Positions 37,264 through 51,172 are shown, counted from the stretch's first letter. The stretch: 64,000 nt of DNA from Clavelina lepadiformis (GCF_947623445.1 NC_135248.1:10788977-10852976); one strand, 5' to 3'. Translations and numbers: made by a program. The notes: generated from the letters alone by a model not told the origin.

Positions 37264-40200
37264 ATGTCGATGCTCACAGTAAGTTTATGCTACTACACTA
37301 TAAGATGTTTTCTTTTTACTATAATTGCCGTACTTGTTCTGTACTATGTCAAGGGATTTGAAATTCGGTTTCAGACCCAAAGTGTTGTATAAGTTTAATT
37401 TTAAGCTTCATATGATGTAACAGGGTAAAGAACAAACCTTCAAAATAAAATGGCCAACCATGGAGCCAGTGATTCAAAAATTGTTAAAGCAACATCCTGT
37501 CAGTAGACAGGAATGGCACGTAAGTCAAAGTTATCTGTATATATTTGTATGAAATAATAAATCGCTCTTCTTCCAAGCAACTATGGTTTTAACCCTGCTC
37601 TGGTACCATGAAAAAAATCACTTTAACAGTACCTTGGAGTCAATACGTATGATATGGCCAATATAACCCCATCACTGAAAATGCACGTAGACACCAGGAG
37701 AAAAAACTCAACTCGTTATCAAGCAGTGTTTATTGTCAAAACGATGTAGTGGAGCGCTCAATGCACAAATAATTTACTCTTGGCACTGATTACAGAACAT
37801 CTTGCTGTGTTCTTCGCAGCTGGCGTTGTGACATTTACTGCAATTGAATCTGCACTTTTTGTCCTTCGGTCTTGGACAAATGAAGCACCTCTTGCGTCCT
37901 GATAGACAATGCTGGGTGCCGTTTTGAACAGCTGGAGATGCTTCTGGTAAATTCCCACAGCTGCGAATAATTTACTTCACATCCTGAGGAGTTTGGCGTG
38001 TCATCAATCTACTCTTAGCTTGAGGAATGGTCAACAATATGGGCGCTTCTTTATGACCCCAAACAAACAAAATTAAAAAACTTCTAATAAACGGAACAAT
38101 GGAACAAAGTTGTGTGAATGGAAGCAGTAAACAAGAACCGATAATGAAAATAAAAAACAGGAGTAATTTACAAGATCTCACCGTTTGGAATATATAACCT
38201 ACAGTATCATATAAGGCTGGGGTCATATTGACCAAATGGTACCAGAGCAGATTTAAGGAACTTTTTGTTTTGAATGTGTAATATTCTGCTACCTGCGATT
38301 AAACTAGTGCATATTAGTTAAGGTGCATTAGCATATTGTTTGGGATATATAGTGACTAGTCAGCAGGGCAGTGCAGAATAACAACCATTTATCTTTTAAT
38401 TTTAGTCAAGTTTTGTGGTTTCAGGTCTTTCTAACACCAAAAAAAAAATTGAAAAGAGTAGGCATAATATTTTTTTGATATACGCATGACCTTGGCTTAG
38501 AGTTTTGCATTGTAAACAGCTTGTAATATTACAAACAGTATTCGCAAGTATATATTTCTGCATCTCAAAAACCGATTGAGATATAGTAACGATTTGGTGT
38601 CTGTGGACAGGAATCATCAAGTTTCTATCTGCCTGTAAGAGGTGTTTTGATCTAAAAATCATCATATATCTATGTAAATCATAATTTGGTAACAAAACAG
38701 ATTTATGGTAAAATTGCCATATACTAAATAAAGTTATACAACTATGCAAGGGTTTACTACATCCTGTTTAAATTTCATTCATGCGTTTTATATCAGAACC
38801 ACTCGTTTTTTACGAAAATATGTTTTTTTTTGTTTTGTTTTTTTCAAAAAGTATTTTTACAATAGCTTCTGGCTTTTGAATCCACTCCATGATATTTGAT
38901 TTTGATATTGTAACTTTTTGTCTTGCTTTCTGGCCCACGAAAAATAGCTTTGCGCCCCAGTAGTGGGCTGCAGTTTATCAGTTATTAATATAAAAATAAG
39001 TAATTGTTATAATTAATTATATGAGATGGTCTAAATGGCTAGTTACAGTACTTTACTACTATTCTTACCAGGATTTGCACTGGGATATTCATTCAGTTTG
39101 TCTATGGGACAATGAAGATGGACCACAGAAAGTCCATAATGCTCTGAAAAGTGACATTGTCAATTTTGTGAAAGTAGCCCAAGAGGTATGCTTTTATGTG
39201 TTTGTGTTATATATATTTAAATAATTCAATGTTGGGTTAAATATTAAGCACGCTGTAGATCTTAATTTTTTTTAGATATTTAGTCTTTTTGTTTGCTGAT
39301 TTTCATCTTGACTTTTAACAATTTAAGGTTAATGTCATTACATTTCAAAAATAATGATTTGTGTACAAACTTTGTAGAGAATCAAAAGTCACCATGAAGG
39401 ACATGCACTTTTGCGGGCGTATGTGGCTGAGTGGCAAAAGTTTTATGATCAGTGCGATTACCTTCCTGCACCTTTTGCTCAGCTAGAAAAGTCAATGTAT
39501 GATAGGAATAAAAAGAAAAAAGATGAAACCTATGGCATTGTACGAAAAGTGAGTGAAGTTTTGCTCTCTTGTTCAATCTTCAGGTTGTTCACATATTTCT
39601 TTTTGCCTCAAATTATTTTTAATTTTTTTGATTGTATTTAAGCCTAGCCCTGGTTTATGATATTTATTAACTTCTCTATGTCTGATGTTCCTGCACATTG
39701 TATTATTTCTATAGCTCATGTTAGACACATGGAATGAGAGTATTTTTATGGACATTTATGAGATCCTTAAAGATAGGACAATGGTCTTAATAAGACAAGA
39801 AAGAGAAGGAGAGGTGTTGGACGCCCAACTGATTATTGGAGTGCGTCAATCTTTTGGTTAGTATATGAGCTTAGAACATTACCTAGTTATATCGAAGTTT
39901 AGCGTTGTGATGGACAACAACAATTTTTGTTGCCGACTGAGAAGCCCGGGAAATTTTAAATCTATAACCTGGAAAGTATGGTAATGAGTAATGACACTAA
40001 GCAAAAGTTTTGCTATATATCAGATGTTCCAGTGTGCAGCACTTAGAATTTACCTATAGCGTTAACTTAAGGGAAATCAGAAAAGGTGCCAATACGGTGA
40101 CCTGTCAGTCTCTCACTGTAGACCAATCAATATAACAGCCAAAACGCTTTCCGTTGAATATTGTGTCAAAGCTAAAGTTTTTTGGCCACTCGAACTAGGT

Positions 40201-43200
40201 GTCGGAATTTATCAACCACTGGGTTACGCTGTTATCCAGAACACACAGGCTTCGTGGTCCATAAGGAGCTTGGTATATGGGGCAGTGAGGTATAATGTGG
40301 TCTGCTTCACTTCCACTTCCCATTTGTGGTGAGTTAAGCGGAATTGATTGCAAAATTGATTGAAAATGGTGCATAACAGGGAATATAATATAAGGATTTG
40401 TTTCCAAATAACACGAAAATATAACTTTCATGATATTTCAAAAACAAAAGATTTCTTTGCTTGCTTGGAACATTTATTTAATAAATTCGTTTAGAATGAC
40501 AAGGATGCCTGGGTTTGATTATGAATTTTATTCAGGAGTCGTACAAACGCAATTGTTACAAACGTCATAAATGCAATTAACAACAGATATTAAGAAACAA
40601 ATGCTGTTTTATGGGCAAATGTGGTGGTAAATGAACAACGATGAACGATGTCAACTTAAGCAAATTTCTGATATATATATATATATATAATAATGACATA
40701 TTCATTAGATGCCGATACAGGCAAACAAAAATGTATATATACTAATGTGAAAGATAGGAATTTTGTTGCGACAAAACTAGTGTCGATTGAGGGAATTGTT
40801 GTAATAGACAAAGCAGTTATAGGCGAGTTCTACTGTACTACAGATTTTTTTAAGAAAATAGAAATATTTATAGATGTTTTGTTTATTATAAAGTTGCTAA
40901 ACTTACTATTATGTTTTTGTGGAGCAGGTCATGTACATAACTAATACACCATATGCAAATATTGCTCAAAATATTTATACAGTACACTTTGTTATGGGTT
41001 ATTAAAGTTATCAATCTATTTACTTGACCATTTAGTGAGCCTTTGTTCAAATTCAAGTGATCCTTTGGAGATTTATCGTGAATATTTTGAATCTGCCTAT
41101 CTCTCATCAACAACCGATCACTACAAGACAGAAGCTGAGACTTATCTTGCAGAGAATGGTGTCCGCGAATACATGAAATATGTAAGCAACAAAGCGCCAT
41201 TTTTTAGTTTTTTACCAACTTTAATGAAAGCCAAGAAACTGTACTGGTTTCAATGATTGCATGTATGTTATCTCCTACTCCGGTTTTAACTTTGTCTGCA
41301 ACCAATTTTATCAACCTTTACCTTTCATGCTACACATGACTGAATATAAGTAAAACCATATAATTTATCATTTCTTTTGGCACACTTTGGCTGATAATAA
41401 TTAATATATTCTTTGTTGCTGAAAATAGAAAAAAGCCTACCGTAAATTTACAGGCAAACCAGAAAATTTTAGAAGAAATTAAACGAGCAGAAAGATACCT
41501 TGAAACTTTCTCAATGCCCGCTTTGACACAATATTGTGTGGAAGTCTTGGTGTCTCAGTTTTCTGATTCTATACTAGCAGAATGCCAGGACATGATTCGA
41601 AAGAATGAATCTAAACGTAAGTACGAGATACATATAGCCACAAATCAAGAATCCAGTTCCCTTTTAAGTTTCATGCCCATTTTTTTGATGTTGCATTTGC
41701 AGAATTAAATTTAATGTTTAATCTGATGGATCGGGTTCCTGACGGGGTAGCTCCGATACTCCAGTGTCTTCAAGACCACATAATAAAACAGGGTCTGCAA
41801 GACATGAACGACTGTCGAAATGTTGTCACAACGGTATCATTGTTCCTTGTGATTGTTGTTTAAGTAGTTAAATGGTAGTTTGCTTAAAACTGCACATTTA
41901 TTATACTACCATAAATCACAACTGTAGGCTGTTTAATTGATTTCTTTCATTAATTTGTGAGTCCCGGCAGTGAAAGTACTAAAGACTTTTTTATGTTTTT
42001 TGCTTTGTTAGGATTCTGAGAAATATGTTGAACTTCTTCTGACTTTATTTAATAAATTTTCTCTTCTTATTCAACAATCATTTGAAGATGACCCGAGGTT
42101 TCTAACGGCCCGTGATAAGGCATTTGAAAAAGTTGTAAATGATCACACTGTCTTCAGCCTTGAATTGCATACAAAAGCAAAACAGTAAGTACGCCAGTTA
42201 AGTTCTTAAAGTATCCAAAAATTCGTATCACTTCATATTAAAAAAATTAAGTAACGTTTTTGTCTCGCTTTTTACTCTTTAGCAATCCAACGAAGCTTCC
42301 TCCTGAATCAAGGTGTCCGGAACTTTTAGCTAATTTCTGTGATATGCTTTTAAGAAAAACTCCGTTGAGTAAAAAACTCTCGTCAGAGGAAATTGACTCC
42401 AAACTAAAAGATGTGGTAAGACAGGAACTAACTGCCAGATCAAAACTAACAATAGCTTTTTTAAAGCTGTTCAGGGGATTTGTGGATTAAGTTTGAAATT
42501 TTTCAAACTTTTTTGGAAATTTTTCGACTGTTTAGAATTTAGATTATGTTTGAATTACTTTATATCCAAAACTGTTGAACCGATCTTATTATTGGTATTT
42601 AGGTCAGTGAGCTTTTACTGAAAGGGTTGTAATATTTTCTACCAAGTTTTGAGAATCTTATTTTTATTTTTTGCCTTAGCTACTTGTACTGAAGTATGTG
42701 TCCAACAAGGATGTATTCATGCGCTACCATAAAGCGCATCTGACACGAAGATTGATCCTGGGTACATCTGCCGATAGTGAGAAAGAAGAAAACATCGTCG
42801 AAGGACTTCGAGAGGTTTGAAGCTCATCTTACATGATACTTCGATTATACAGTATGACACTTATGGTGAAGCTAGAATCATACACTCATTGATTAATACT
42901 GATGTTTTGAAATTCATTAATCGTGTCTCATGTAGTCGTTAGAAAGAACTTTTTGTCTTGAAACTGATTAATGTTTTTCAAAAATCTTTTAAAGTTACAA
43001 GCAATGTTGGATTATCTATAGGCATTCAGATTTGTTTTGTTTTGGCAAACTTTTCCAAGTATACTAATTAACAGTTTTTCACTACATTTTGTATAAACTG
43101 TAATTTTAGGTTGGAATGCCAGCAGATTTAGTTAATAAGCTTGCCAGGATGTTCCAGGACATAAAAGTCAGTGAAGATCTCAACCAAAAATTCAAAGAAT

Positions 43201-45296
43201 CAAGGAACGATAAAGTGGCGGGTCGGTTGTTTTTCTGTTAAATTTCATGACTAATTCACTTATAGCTGTTGACTTCCACCCTTTATTTTCCATTTGTTAA
43301 AATCAAGGAATTGTGATGTTTTGCATAAACGGATCACTGTGAATATGGTATGCTGGATCTATAAAAATTTACCTCCAAGCCTTCATTTGCACAAAATACT
43401 TTCCTTAACTCATCTAAATACTGATGCTTTCTGTTGACAGATCTTGCAAATATCAAGATATTAAACGCTGGAGCTTGGTCGAGGAAGTCCGAGCGGATTC
43501 CAGTTTCACTTCCCACCCTTTTAGAGGACCTCATTCCGGATGTAGAGGAGTTCTATAAGAGTCAGCACACTGGGAGGAAGTTGCATTGGAATCATCTTAT
43601 GTCCAATGCTGTGGTAATACATTTGTTAACTTTATGTTGACTGTTAGTTTTAATGGATAAGTGTTAGTGGTAGCTCAGTACTTGGAGAAAAACACTTCTG
43701 TAGTTGTTGTACTAAGACAAAATACACATTTTACATGATAAGTTAAATGAAGTCATTTATTTATTACTTGTTAATGGAAACGAAACATTTTTGTAGCCTG
43801 TTATGTTGAGCTTTTAATGTAAATGAATTTCCTCAATACAGTGTAATGTCAAGAAGTCACGCGCACGATTTCACCATTAATATAGTCATATTAATTGACT
43901 TGTTATGTTGTAGCTGACCTTTAAAACCGAGTGTGGTCAGTACGACCTTGAAGTCACCACCTTTCAAATGTCAGTGCTGTTTGTGTGGAACATGCGGCCC
44001 AAGGAAGCGGTTTCCTACGAAAGCTTGAGACTTGCCACACAGTTGTCGGACGCTGAATTAAGGAAAACTTTATGGGTAATAAAACAACAAAATGGTTTGG
44101 TAAAATACCTCCCATGAATAGCGGTTTGTCAGGGTAGAACTGCATTCCTTGTTTTTGTTCTTATAGTCGCTAGTATCAAACGCAAAGATGAAAAGACAAG
44201 TTTTGGTATCTGAGCCGAAGGTTTCCAACCCGAAAGAGTTCACGGACAGTTCAATGATATCAGTCAACCAGCAGTTTTGTTTATTGTAAGCGTTGAACGA
44301 CAGATATTACGACGAACGACTCTCTTGAGTTTTCTATAAATCTACGCCTTTAACTTGTTTACTTCTGCGTACTAAGGAAAGGAGGTAAACCGCAAAAACG
44401 TGGACGAGTGAATCTAATTGGACGACTGCAGCTATCAACTGATAAGTCGCGCGAGGAAGACAATGAGGGGATTACCCAGCTTCGAATTCTAAGAACTCAG
44501 GTAATAACTCCTAATAACTAATAACGGATATAGATATTCGTTTTAAAGTGCAGTAAACTTTAAATAAAACAGACGCCATCGAGTTTCACCCATTAAATAC
44601 ACACTGCTCTCACTTTCAAACATTGTTTACTAGCTGGGTTTTAATGTTACCTGAAATAATGAACTCATATTACAGTCTTTGTTTTATAAGTTGGCAAACA
44701 TGTAATTAGTAGCGGTTAATGAATCCTTTGGTTTGCTAAATTTCCATTGCAAATGGATATTTCTACAGATGTTTTGTTTAACTTAGTGTGCTTATCTGGG
44801 TTTGAATGAAGTTTGTACCTTTTTGATCTGCACAAAGCTATATGGTAGAATGTAAGATCGGTGTTCCAAATTTGGGGCCATTACACAAGCTTATATTCCG
44901 TGGCATTTCAACACGGCCCGCTTATAATCTCGCCTCAACAATGTCCTGTGAATTTCCGACTATTAACAGTATTTATACGTTTAGCCAATGATTGACACAA
45001 TTCAGCTGCCAACATACAACCCCGCAAATGGCGTGATTGCCAAGCTCTTTCGCTGCAACGTGGTCTTCCTAAACTTTGAATTTTTCTTTATCCTCATCTA
45101 GGAAGCGATCGTTAAGATCCTAAAGATGAGGAAGAAGATCAGCAATGCCCAGCTTCAAACGGAGCTCGTCGAGATCTTGAAGAATATGTTTCTACCTCAG
45201 AAGAAGCTTATCAAGCAGCAGATCGAATGGTTGATTGATCACAAGTACATGAAGCGTGACGAAAATGACATCAATACTTTTATTTACATCACGTGA
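37264..45296 (+). CDS. CUL5: Cullin-5, E3 ubiquitin ligase scaffold
   Basis: Scaffold of CRL5 ubiquitin ligases: the N-terminal half binds Elongin B/C-SOCS-box receptors and the C-terminal half binds the RING protein RBX2. Seventeen exons: 37264-37278, 37424-37519, 39072-39185, 39378-39548, 39715-39856, 41036-41181, 41454-41616, 41703-41833, 42012-42184, 42283-42415, 42680-42814, 43110-43221, 43441-43613, 43914-44075, 44167-44285, 44377-44500 and 45102-45296. They sum to 767 aa (human CUL5 has 780). Close matches include HSVCLWDNEDGPQKVHNALK, LDTWNESIF, DDPRFLTARDKAFEKVVND, VFMRYHKAHLTRRLIL, ILNAGAWSR, SGRKLHWHHLMSN-type GRKLHWNHLMSN, and the C-terminal winged helix with the neddylation lysine context ILKMRKKISNAQLQ. 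It ends INTFIYIT. Exon 1 codes only MSMLT. The exon 12 donor (GTCGGT) is weak but phase-correct. Intron 2 hosts a piggyBac remnant and intron 5 a LINE scrap. Confidence 0.97.
37593..38252 (-). mobile_element. Internally deleted piggyBac element in CUL5 intron 2
   Basis: The element is 660 bp, flanked on both sides by TTAA (37589-37592 and 38253-38256), the piggyBac target. Ends match as inverted repeats: CCCTGCTCTGGTACC on the left and, inverted, ATCTGCTCTGGTACC on the right. On the minus strand, about 37955-37780, it codes a cysteine-rich tail (RKRCFICPRPKDKKCRFNCS, then KCHNASCEEHSKMFCNQCQ and stop), which matches the C-terminal zinc-binding domain of piggyBac transposases. The catalytic core is missing, so it cannot move itself. 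Confidence 0.85.
40195..40360 (-). mobile_element. LINE 3' coding fragment in CUL5 intron 5
   Basis: A short minus-strand stretch reads SEADHIIPHCPIYQAPYGP followed by a Leu-Asp-rich tail with TQWL. This resembles the C-terminal end of non-LTR (Jockey/CR1/I-type) reverse transcriptase proteins (pattern DHI...CP.Y). No reverse transcriptase core or tail repeat is present, so it is a small 5'-truncated remnant. Confidence 0.5.
40671..40689. repeat. AT dinucleotide microsatellite in CUL5 intron 5
   Basis: About nine AT units in a row. Confidence 0.9.
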
Positions 45297-46555
45297 TCAT
45301 CGTCTTCAGTCATGCGTGAAATGCAGTTGTCTTTTGTGAGTTTGTTTCCGTGGTTAACCGGTTCGTACAGAACAGTGCCGCACAGTGTTTTGACCGTTGT
45401 GTATCCTTTGTTTCGTTTCCATAATAGAGAATTTTTTCTCTCAGTGTAGCATAATCAATACTCGGTGTCTGCAGCAAGTTGGCTCTGAATACGCAAAACC
45501 TCAATGACATTGAAGAAGTTTTTGCGACTGATTTCTGCAGTTACCTTGATCAGGTTTTGTTGCAATTTCGTCGACTTGTTTGCCAAAGAGCTGTCTTGCA
45601 TACTTTGCAATAGAGTATTTATTCAACTTGCTTTGAACTTGCATCATACGTGCTTATTTCCTCTTTTAATTGTGCAAAATTTACTTAAAAATTTATGGTC
45701 GCCTACTTTTATTGAACCCGCCTGTGCTTATGGGAATTGAGTTTACCGCGAGATGGCGCTATGAAGCCTATGATCTAACTCGAAAACTGTATTTTGTGGA
45801 TGCTTTATCTACAGTTCTTTAACTTAAAAGGATACGATAAAAACTTTGCAGTATTATATTAAATTAAATGAATAAGGTGACAATTGACGAACCACTGCAA
45901 GAAGGTGTTGGACGCGCAAAGAGTTATTCTTACATAGTTACGGGCGAGCGACAAGCATTCACAGATTTGTATAGTCTACCAATTGAACTGAATACAAGCT
46001 TGGTTCAGGTATTGCAACACCTGAGGTAACAGTGGAAATTTTGAACTGAGAAAGCGAAATATTTATTGAATACAAAAACGATAAGCAACGGAAGCAGGAA
46101 GAGCTTAAATGCAAGCATATATTATATAAAGCGCATTGTACAACCCTAATGTTACAACAACAGACATCCAGATTATTTGCTTCCAATGAAGTGAGTGATT
46201 TGCATTAGGGCCTGTGTAAATATTATCAATGCCTGACTGGTAGTCATTGGAAATATAAAACAATGGTGACAGACTTTCCGAAATTAGTCGTGAAGTTGTT
46301 TAATGCTGAAATTTGAGGTTTCAACAATTTAGAACTTTGAAAGAGGCGTAGGCCTATAACAGTTAATATATATCGAAACGGGATGAAAAATATTTTGCTA
46401 TAAGTCTGCAATAGATTTTGCGAAAACCAAACTTGCAGCCTAAACATGGATCCACGTACGGTACCTTCACCCCAAAAGCAACTTAAAATAACCGAGGCAC
46501 TAAAACTCCATTTGTCTTTTAGGACCACGGACAAGCAACGTTTTCAAAGTTTTCG
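45297..46555. other. Convergent 3' region between CUL5 and the acidic-protein gene
   Basis: Should hold both 3' UTRs, since the two genes converge here. Open frames seen (for example 45504-45740) have no supporting features. Confidence 0.4.
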
Positions 46556-48159
46556 TCACGGTACAGCGTCATCTACTGGATCTGCTGAAAAATATGTCAT
46601 TTTTTCCATGACATCTGTTAGTTCACACATGGCGTCGGAAAGCAAACTCTGGTCTTGTCCGTTTAAAGCATCTTCTAATTCTTGCAGCGCGCATTGAAAT
46701 TCGTCTTCTCCGGTTACTAGAACAGTGAAACTACGCTTAATTGAAGACAAGCAATGAAATAAAACTAACGATAACCTAAGTGTGGTGCCTTGTTGATGTT
46801 GCTTAAATTGCGGTATAACTTCTAGTAGTTTCTAAATGTTCCCTGAGCATCACAGTACAGCAAAAGACAAACAAAATTTTCTTACGCGTAGAATCATGGG
46901 ATTGTGCTGATGGACTGTGAGGAGCGTCATGGTAGCCATAAAGTTGAGGTGTAATACTGCTCCCTGCTGACTCTTCATCGTTAAAATATTCATCCTCGGG
47001 AGGGGGTGGCGGAGCAATAAATAAAGGATTTCCATACATGTCCCTCTATGGTCACATATAACGTTTATAACTAGCCTACACAAATCTACCGTAGTTGCTT
47101 AATAACATTTCTTTTTCCATTTATTAAAAACTTTTCTTCGTTTCTTTGGCAAATATTTTTAAGTCACATTTACAGGCAAAAACTATTTGCACTACGGCTA
47201 AACTTACCTGTATTACAGGGCTGTAGTGTGCCAGCATTGAAGACACTGCCTGTAATGTCTTCAAGTTGATATGAAGGCCTGATAAACCTGTAAAATGTAT
47301 ATGATAGATATGGTAAACAAATGTTGTAAAAATTGTTCTTCAGTTCTTTGATGTTCTAATCTATGCGATCTATACGTTAGTCCAATGAAATAATGACCTA
47401 ACTTCCATAATAACACTTGAATGTATTTGCTAAGCCCTTTATTAAAAGTAGATTATTCCGATCTGGGATGCTGCATTTCCGGGTATAGGTTGCTACGCTA
47501 TATTTTTAACAATTAAAGTTATTACATGCGTAGGAAGCGTTATGCAACGTGCATACAAGTGCACTACGTTTGATAAGTCTTTTGATATTCTTAAGAAAAA
47601 ACAGGGTGGTTGAACCATCAAAGAGTGACATACTCTGGTTATCTTCATCATCGTCGCTATCCAATCGAATGCACACACCGTCGTCATCATCGTCGTAATC
47701 AAAATCGTCTCCTGATGACGCGGTGAAATATCTGAGTAAGAGAGATTTGACAAAGTAACAGCAAAGAAAAACTGTTACAATGAATCACTTTTACAAAGGT
47801 AGGCCTATAAGCTACCCTTATGTACTTTATAAGCAACCTAAATAGGCAGCATTTCCGAAAAATAGAGTTCTGTTAAAATTTATTAATTTGTAAGAAAGTA
47901 GCCAACTTTTTCATCGAAGCTAGGTGACTATATATGGGCTACATTCGGAAAAATTGTGACCAACTCACCTGTCACTCTTGTCTCCGTCACTCAAGCTTTC
48001 CATGGTGACTTTCCTGCAAGGCGGAGCTAGCGACGATCCGTCTTTTATTGCGTTTCCATTTATCCCGCCTTCCTCTTCTTCGTCATATGAGCTCACCTTG
48101 ATGTCTGGTGATGTAGTCCTGTGCACTGGTGTATGCCTTAGTATTCCTGCTTGAGCCAT
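46556..48159 (-). CDS. Unrecognised acidic, proline-bearing protein, 229 aa
   Basis: Five exons on the minus strand, in phase throughout: 48159-47969, 47731-47634, 47287-47208, 47045-46886 and 46716-46556 (230 codons with stop). I do not recognise the family. The first exon is Ser/Asp/Glu-rich (SSYDEEEEGG) and exon 2 is strongly acidic (DDFDYDDDDDG, LDSDDDEDNQ). Exon 3 is a predicted amphipathic helix (SLSGLHINLKTLQAVSSMLA). Exon 4 has FIAPPPPPEDEYFND and Ser/His-rich sequence. Exon 5 is another helical acidic stretch (DEFQCALQELEDALNGQ, then LLSDAMCELTDVMEKM). There is no signal peptide or membrane segment, so it is probably intracellular, and largely disordered with two short helices that may bind a partner. 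Strong donors (GTGAGT, GTATGT, GTAAGT, GTAAGA) and uninterrupted phase support it as a real gene. It converges with CUL5. Confidence 0.75.
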
Positions 48160-51100
48160 AGTCTTAGAACAAGTCTTCTACAACATTTCCACGAGTCCTT
48201 AAACTTTGTAAAGAAAATGTTTTTATAAAAGGTTCTTTCCATGCCGGCTATATATAGCAGTAATAGCAGACTACCGCTTTTGCAAGTTTTGTGTAATGTT
48301 TGGCATGTTACGCAAGCATATAAAACAGACTATGTGGTGTCAACTCCGGAAACGACTGTTGCAAAAGGTCATTAAACTTTTCTATATATCTGACTGTTCG
48401 AACGTGCTGAATTATCGATCATTTTATAGTCGTTGCTACGCCATGACGTCATAACTATTGAATCCATTTCTATGTAAAGCGACTAATTTTAGATTTGTAA
48501 TGATACTGAAAGAGTAAAAGCACAAAATCAACCTGACAGTTTTGCATCTGTGTATGCAAGGCAGACAGACATTTTAAATCTGCTATGCCAGCAATGATTT
48601 TTCGGTAGTCTATTCATAGTCACTTTCTGTCTGCCTTAAAGTTTATGATATGACTAGCCACGCTGAACTGAGTCAATATGCACACGTAGATTTACGTCAT
48701 TGCGCTATTGCAGGCTAATATTGCGTGCTTGTCCAATTTATTTAATGTCCACGCTATGATATACGCCAAGTAATTTTATTAATAATTAGGCTAATCACAT
48801 TTAAAGTTTATAAAACATTACAAAGTACATAATGCAAGCAACAAAAAAATGTGGTAGCACTTTTTTTCACTTTCACTTGTATGCTAATTAATATTCACAG
48901 AATATACAGGCCAATACGCATAACAAAGAAATATCGACTTTGCCTAGATGTAATGATGACGTACAGTGCTATACGTGCTTTGGGAAAGTTTTAAAATTAC
49001 CCGGTTGAATATTTAAGTATTTCTAAAGATATTTTCCTAGAAAAACAAGCTTTATACACTCACATCATGCAAGAAGCTGTAGAAAACATTTTGAAAAGCT
49101 AAGAAACTCTAGTATCAGGCCAACTTAAACTTCATAATTTTCTTTTAGTTTGTTATTTGTACAGTTGATTATGTTTTGCACAACTTTTTAATGCGACATG
49201 TACAAAATTATACGATCTTCATTAATTCAAAACTTTATAGCAGCCTAAACTCTAGTTCCCTTGTTTTCTTACCTGAAAAGGGCTAACTCAGCTTTTGCTC
49301 AGAAAACGCCGGTTTAACCTAAGTTATGTCCTGGTAAATTAAGAAAGAAACTTAAATTATAAAATTTACGCACAAACCGGCTAAAGTTACGGCCAAGTTA
49401 CTACACGTTCCAAATCAAAGTTTCTTTTAAAAATGAGTGTGATTTGCTGGAACGAAACCAAAATTGTTTACTAATGTCAAGAAAATTAAAATGTGACATT
49501 TTTTATTGGCTTCTGTAGCAATTAGGCCTATTGGCAATTGGCTGATTTCATTAATTTGCAATTAGCTAGTCAAGTAAAATATTGAATTTTTGACATAGTG
49601 GTTGTAATTCACGTCAAATTTAACCAAAACTGCTTTGAAATGTTCATTATAATACGAACAAAGATCCTCCCACAACTCCCTTCAAAAACCTCAGATTCAG
49701 GCTACAGCTCACAGTATCTAAGCTCCGTATTAGCGAATGCCAAATGTATTAAATATTTTCTAATACAGTACTCTATTACAGTTTCCACGGCCAAAATTAC
49801 CTGATGTTCTTGTGTGCATATGCAAAACATTAAGCACGTCACCCATTTTATCTCAAACTGGCTGAAAGTTTGTTCATTCTAAAATTTAACAATAGTGAGA
49901 AGTTGAAAATAATCAAAACACTTTTTTTACTATCTTATGCAAAGTTGTATTTTACCAAGAAAACGGAATTTGCTGATGTTAAAAGCACAAAACTGTTGCT
50001 GAAACTTGCTCGTAATTTTTCCATTGACTATGTTAGGGCAGTAGCCTCAAATACGGAAGAAATTACCCATGAGCGACGAGCCAACTGCCTCAAACACTGC
50101 TACTTATCCAATTGCTGAAACAAGCAGGTTTCAAGCTAGGAAGGATACTGCGGGTACTGCGTCATTTCCGGTACTCGGTGACGTTATAGACCGTTACAAT
50201 AAACAGTGCATAATCACACTCACACGGGATGCAGCAGGTCGGCATCACGTGCTTTGACCGATTGAATCGTTGTTAAACAAAAGTGCTAATTTGGATATTC
50301 ATTTACCAGTATGCATATAGAAATGAGTATCTACTATTGTAGTTCTTACAGGAAAATGTTTGCGAGTTTTTAAACGTGGTATGATGCTGGTTTTTGAATA
50401 GTCGAAGCATTTTTTCGTCATAGAATTGCTATAGTTGCATGTGATTTAAATCACATCAATGACAACCTTTAATCCTAGTCGAGCTGTCTGAAATGCTGTA
50501 GTCAACACTGTGTTTGAAAAAAAGTTCGAACCAGTTGGTCTTTCGTATCTTAGCGGTACTGAACCATAGCCTACATGATTTGATGATATTGCAATTAGCC
50601 TACACGTGGAACAAAGCGAAAAATTTTTACCAGTTAAAATTTTAAATGAAATAGGTTTTTATTTCAGGAACTTTACCATTCCTAGTGGTAAAAACATACA
50701 AGTTTTCCGACACCCGCTAGAAGGCAGCATAAAATCACGGAGTCACGTTCCTCCAACTGAAATTTCTTTGCAGTGGGTAAAATAAAGTTTTACTCGATTT
50801 CCTATTGAGCATTATCTAACCTACCTTACATTGCAATTTACTTCAGAGACATGAATCCTCAGCGATTGAACTCGATCAATCAATCGCTGCTCAAGAGGAC
50901 GGCCGAATGACTTCATCTATTAACTGTTGCTTGGCTCTTGTTAAGTTTTTATTAAATATAAAACCTGGTAACGTACATTGTGATTTATGTTTCTTGCGAA
51001 AAAGACGTCAGTGGAATGTTTTTATATACCATTCTATGTCAAGACAGTGTCTTATACGACTGAAGATAACTTTTCTATGGAAACACTTTAAATATTAATG

Positions 51101-51172
51101 CATAGCTCATCTAATGTTGCAAACCATTGTAAAAACGAAAGAAGTCGATATATAGTAAACTTAAAATTGAAA
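48160..51172. other. Intergenic region between the acidic-protein gene and TTI1
   Basis: Upstream region of the acidic-protein gene on the left and 3' side of TTI1 on the right. No exon chain, RNA gene or repeat family is recognised. Confidence 0.4.

Noticed and set aside
38402-38749. 115-codon minus-strand frame in CUL5 intron 2
   Set aside because: It lies outside the piggyBac borders and has no recognisable family.
50520-50600. tRNA- or SINE-like B box (GGTTCGAAC, minus strand) followed by a T-run
   Set aside because: No convincing A box or cloverleaf could be drawn.
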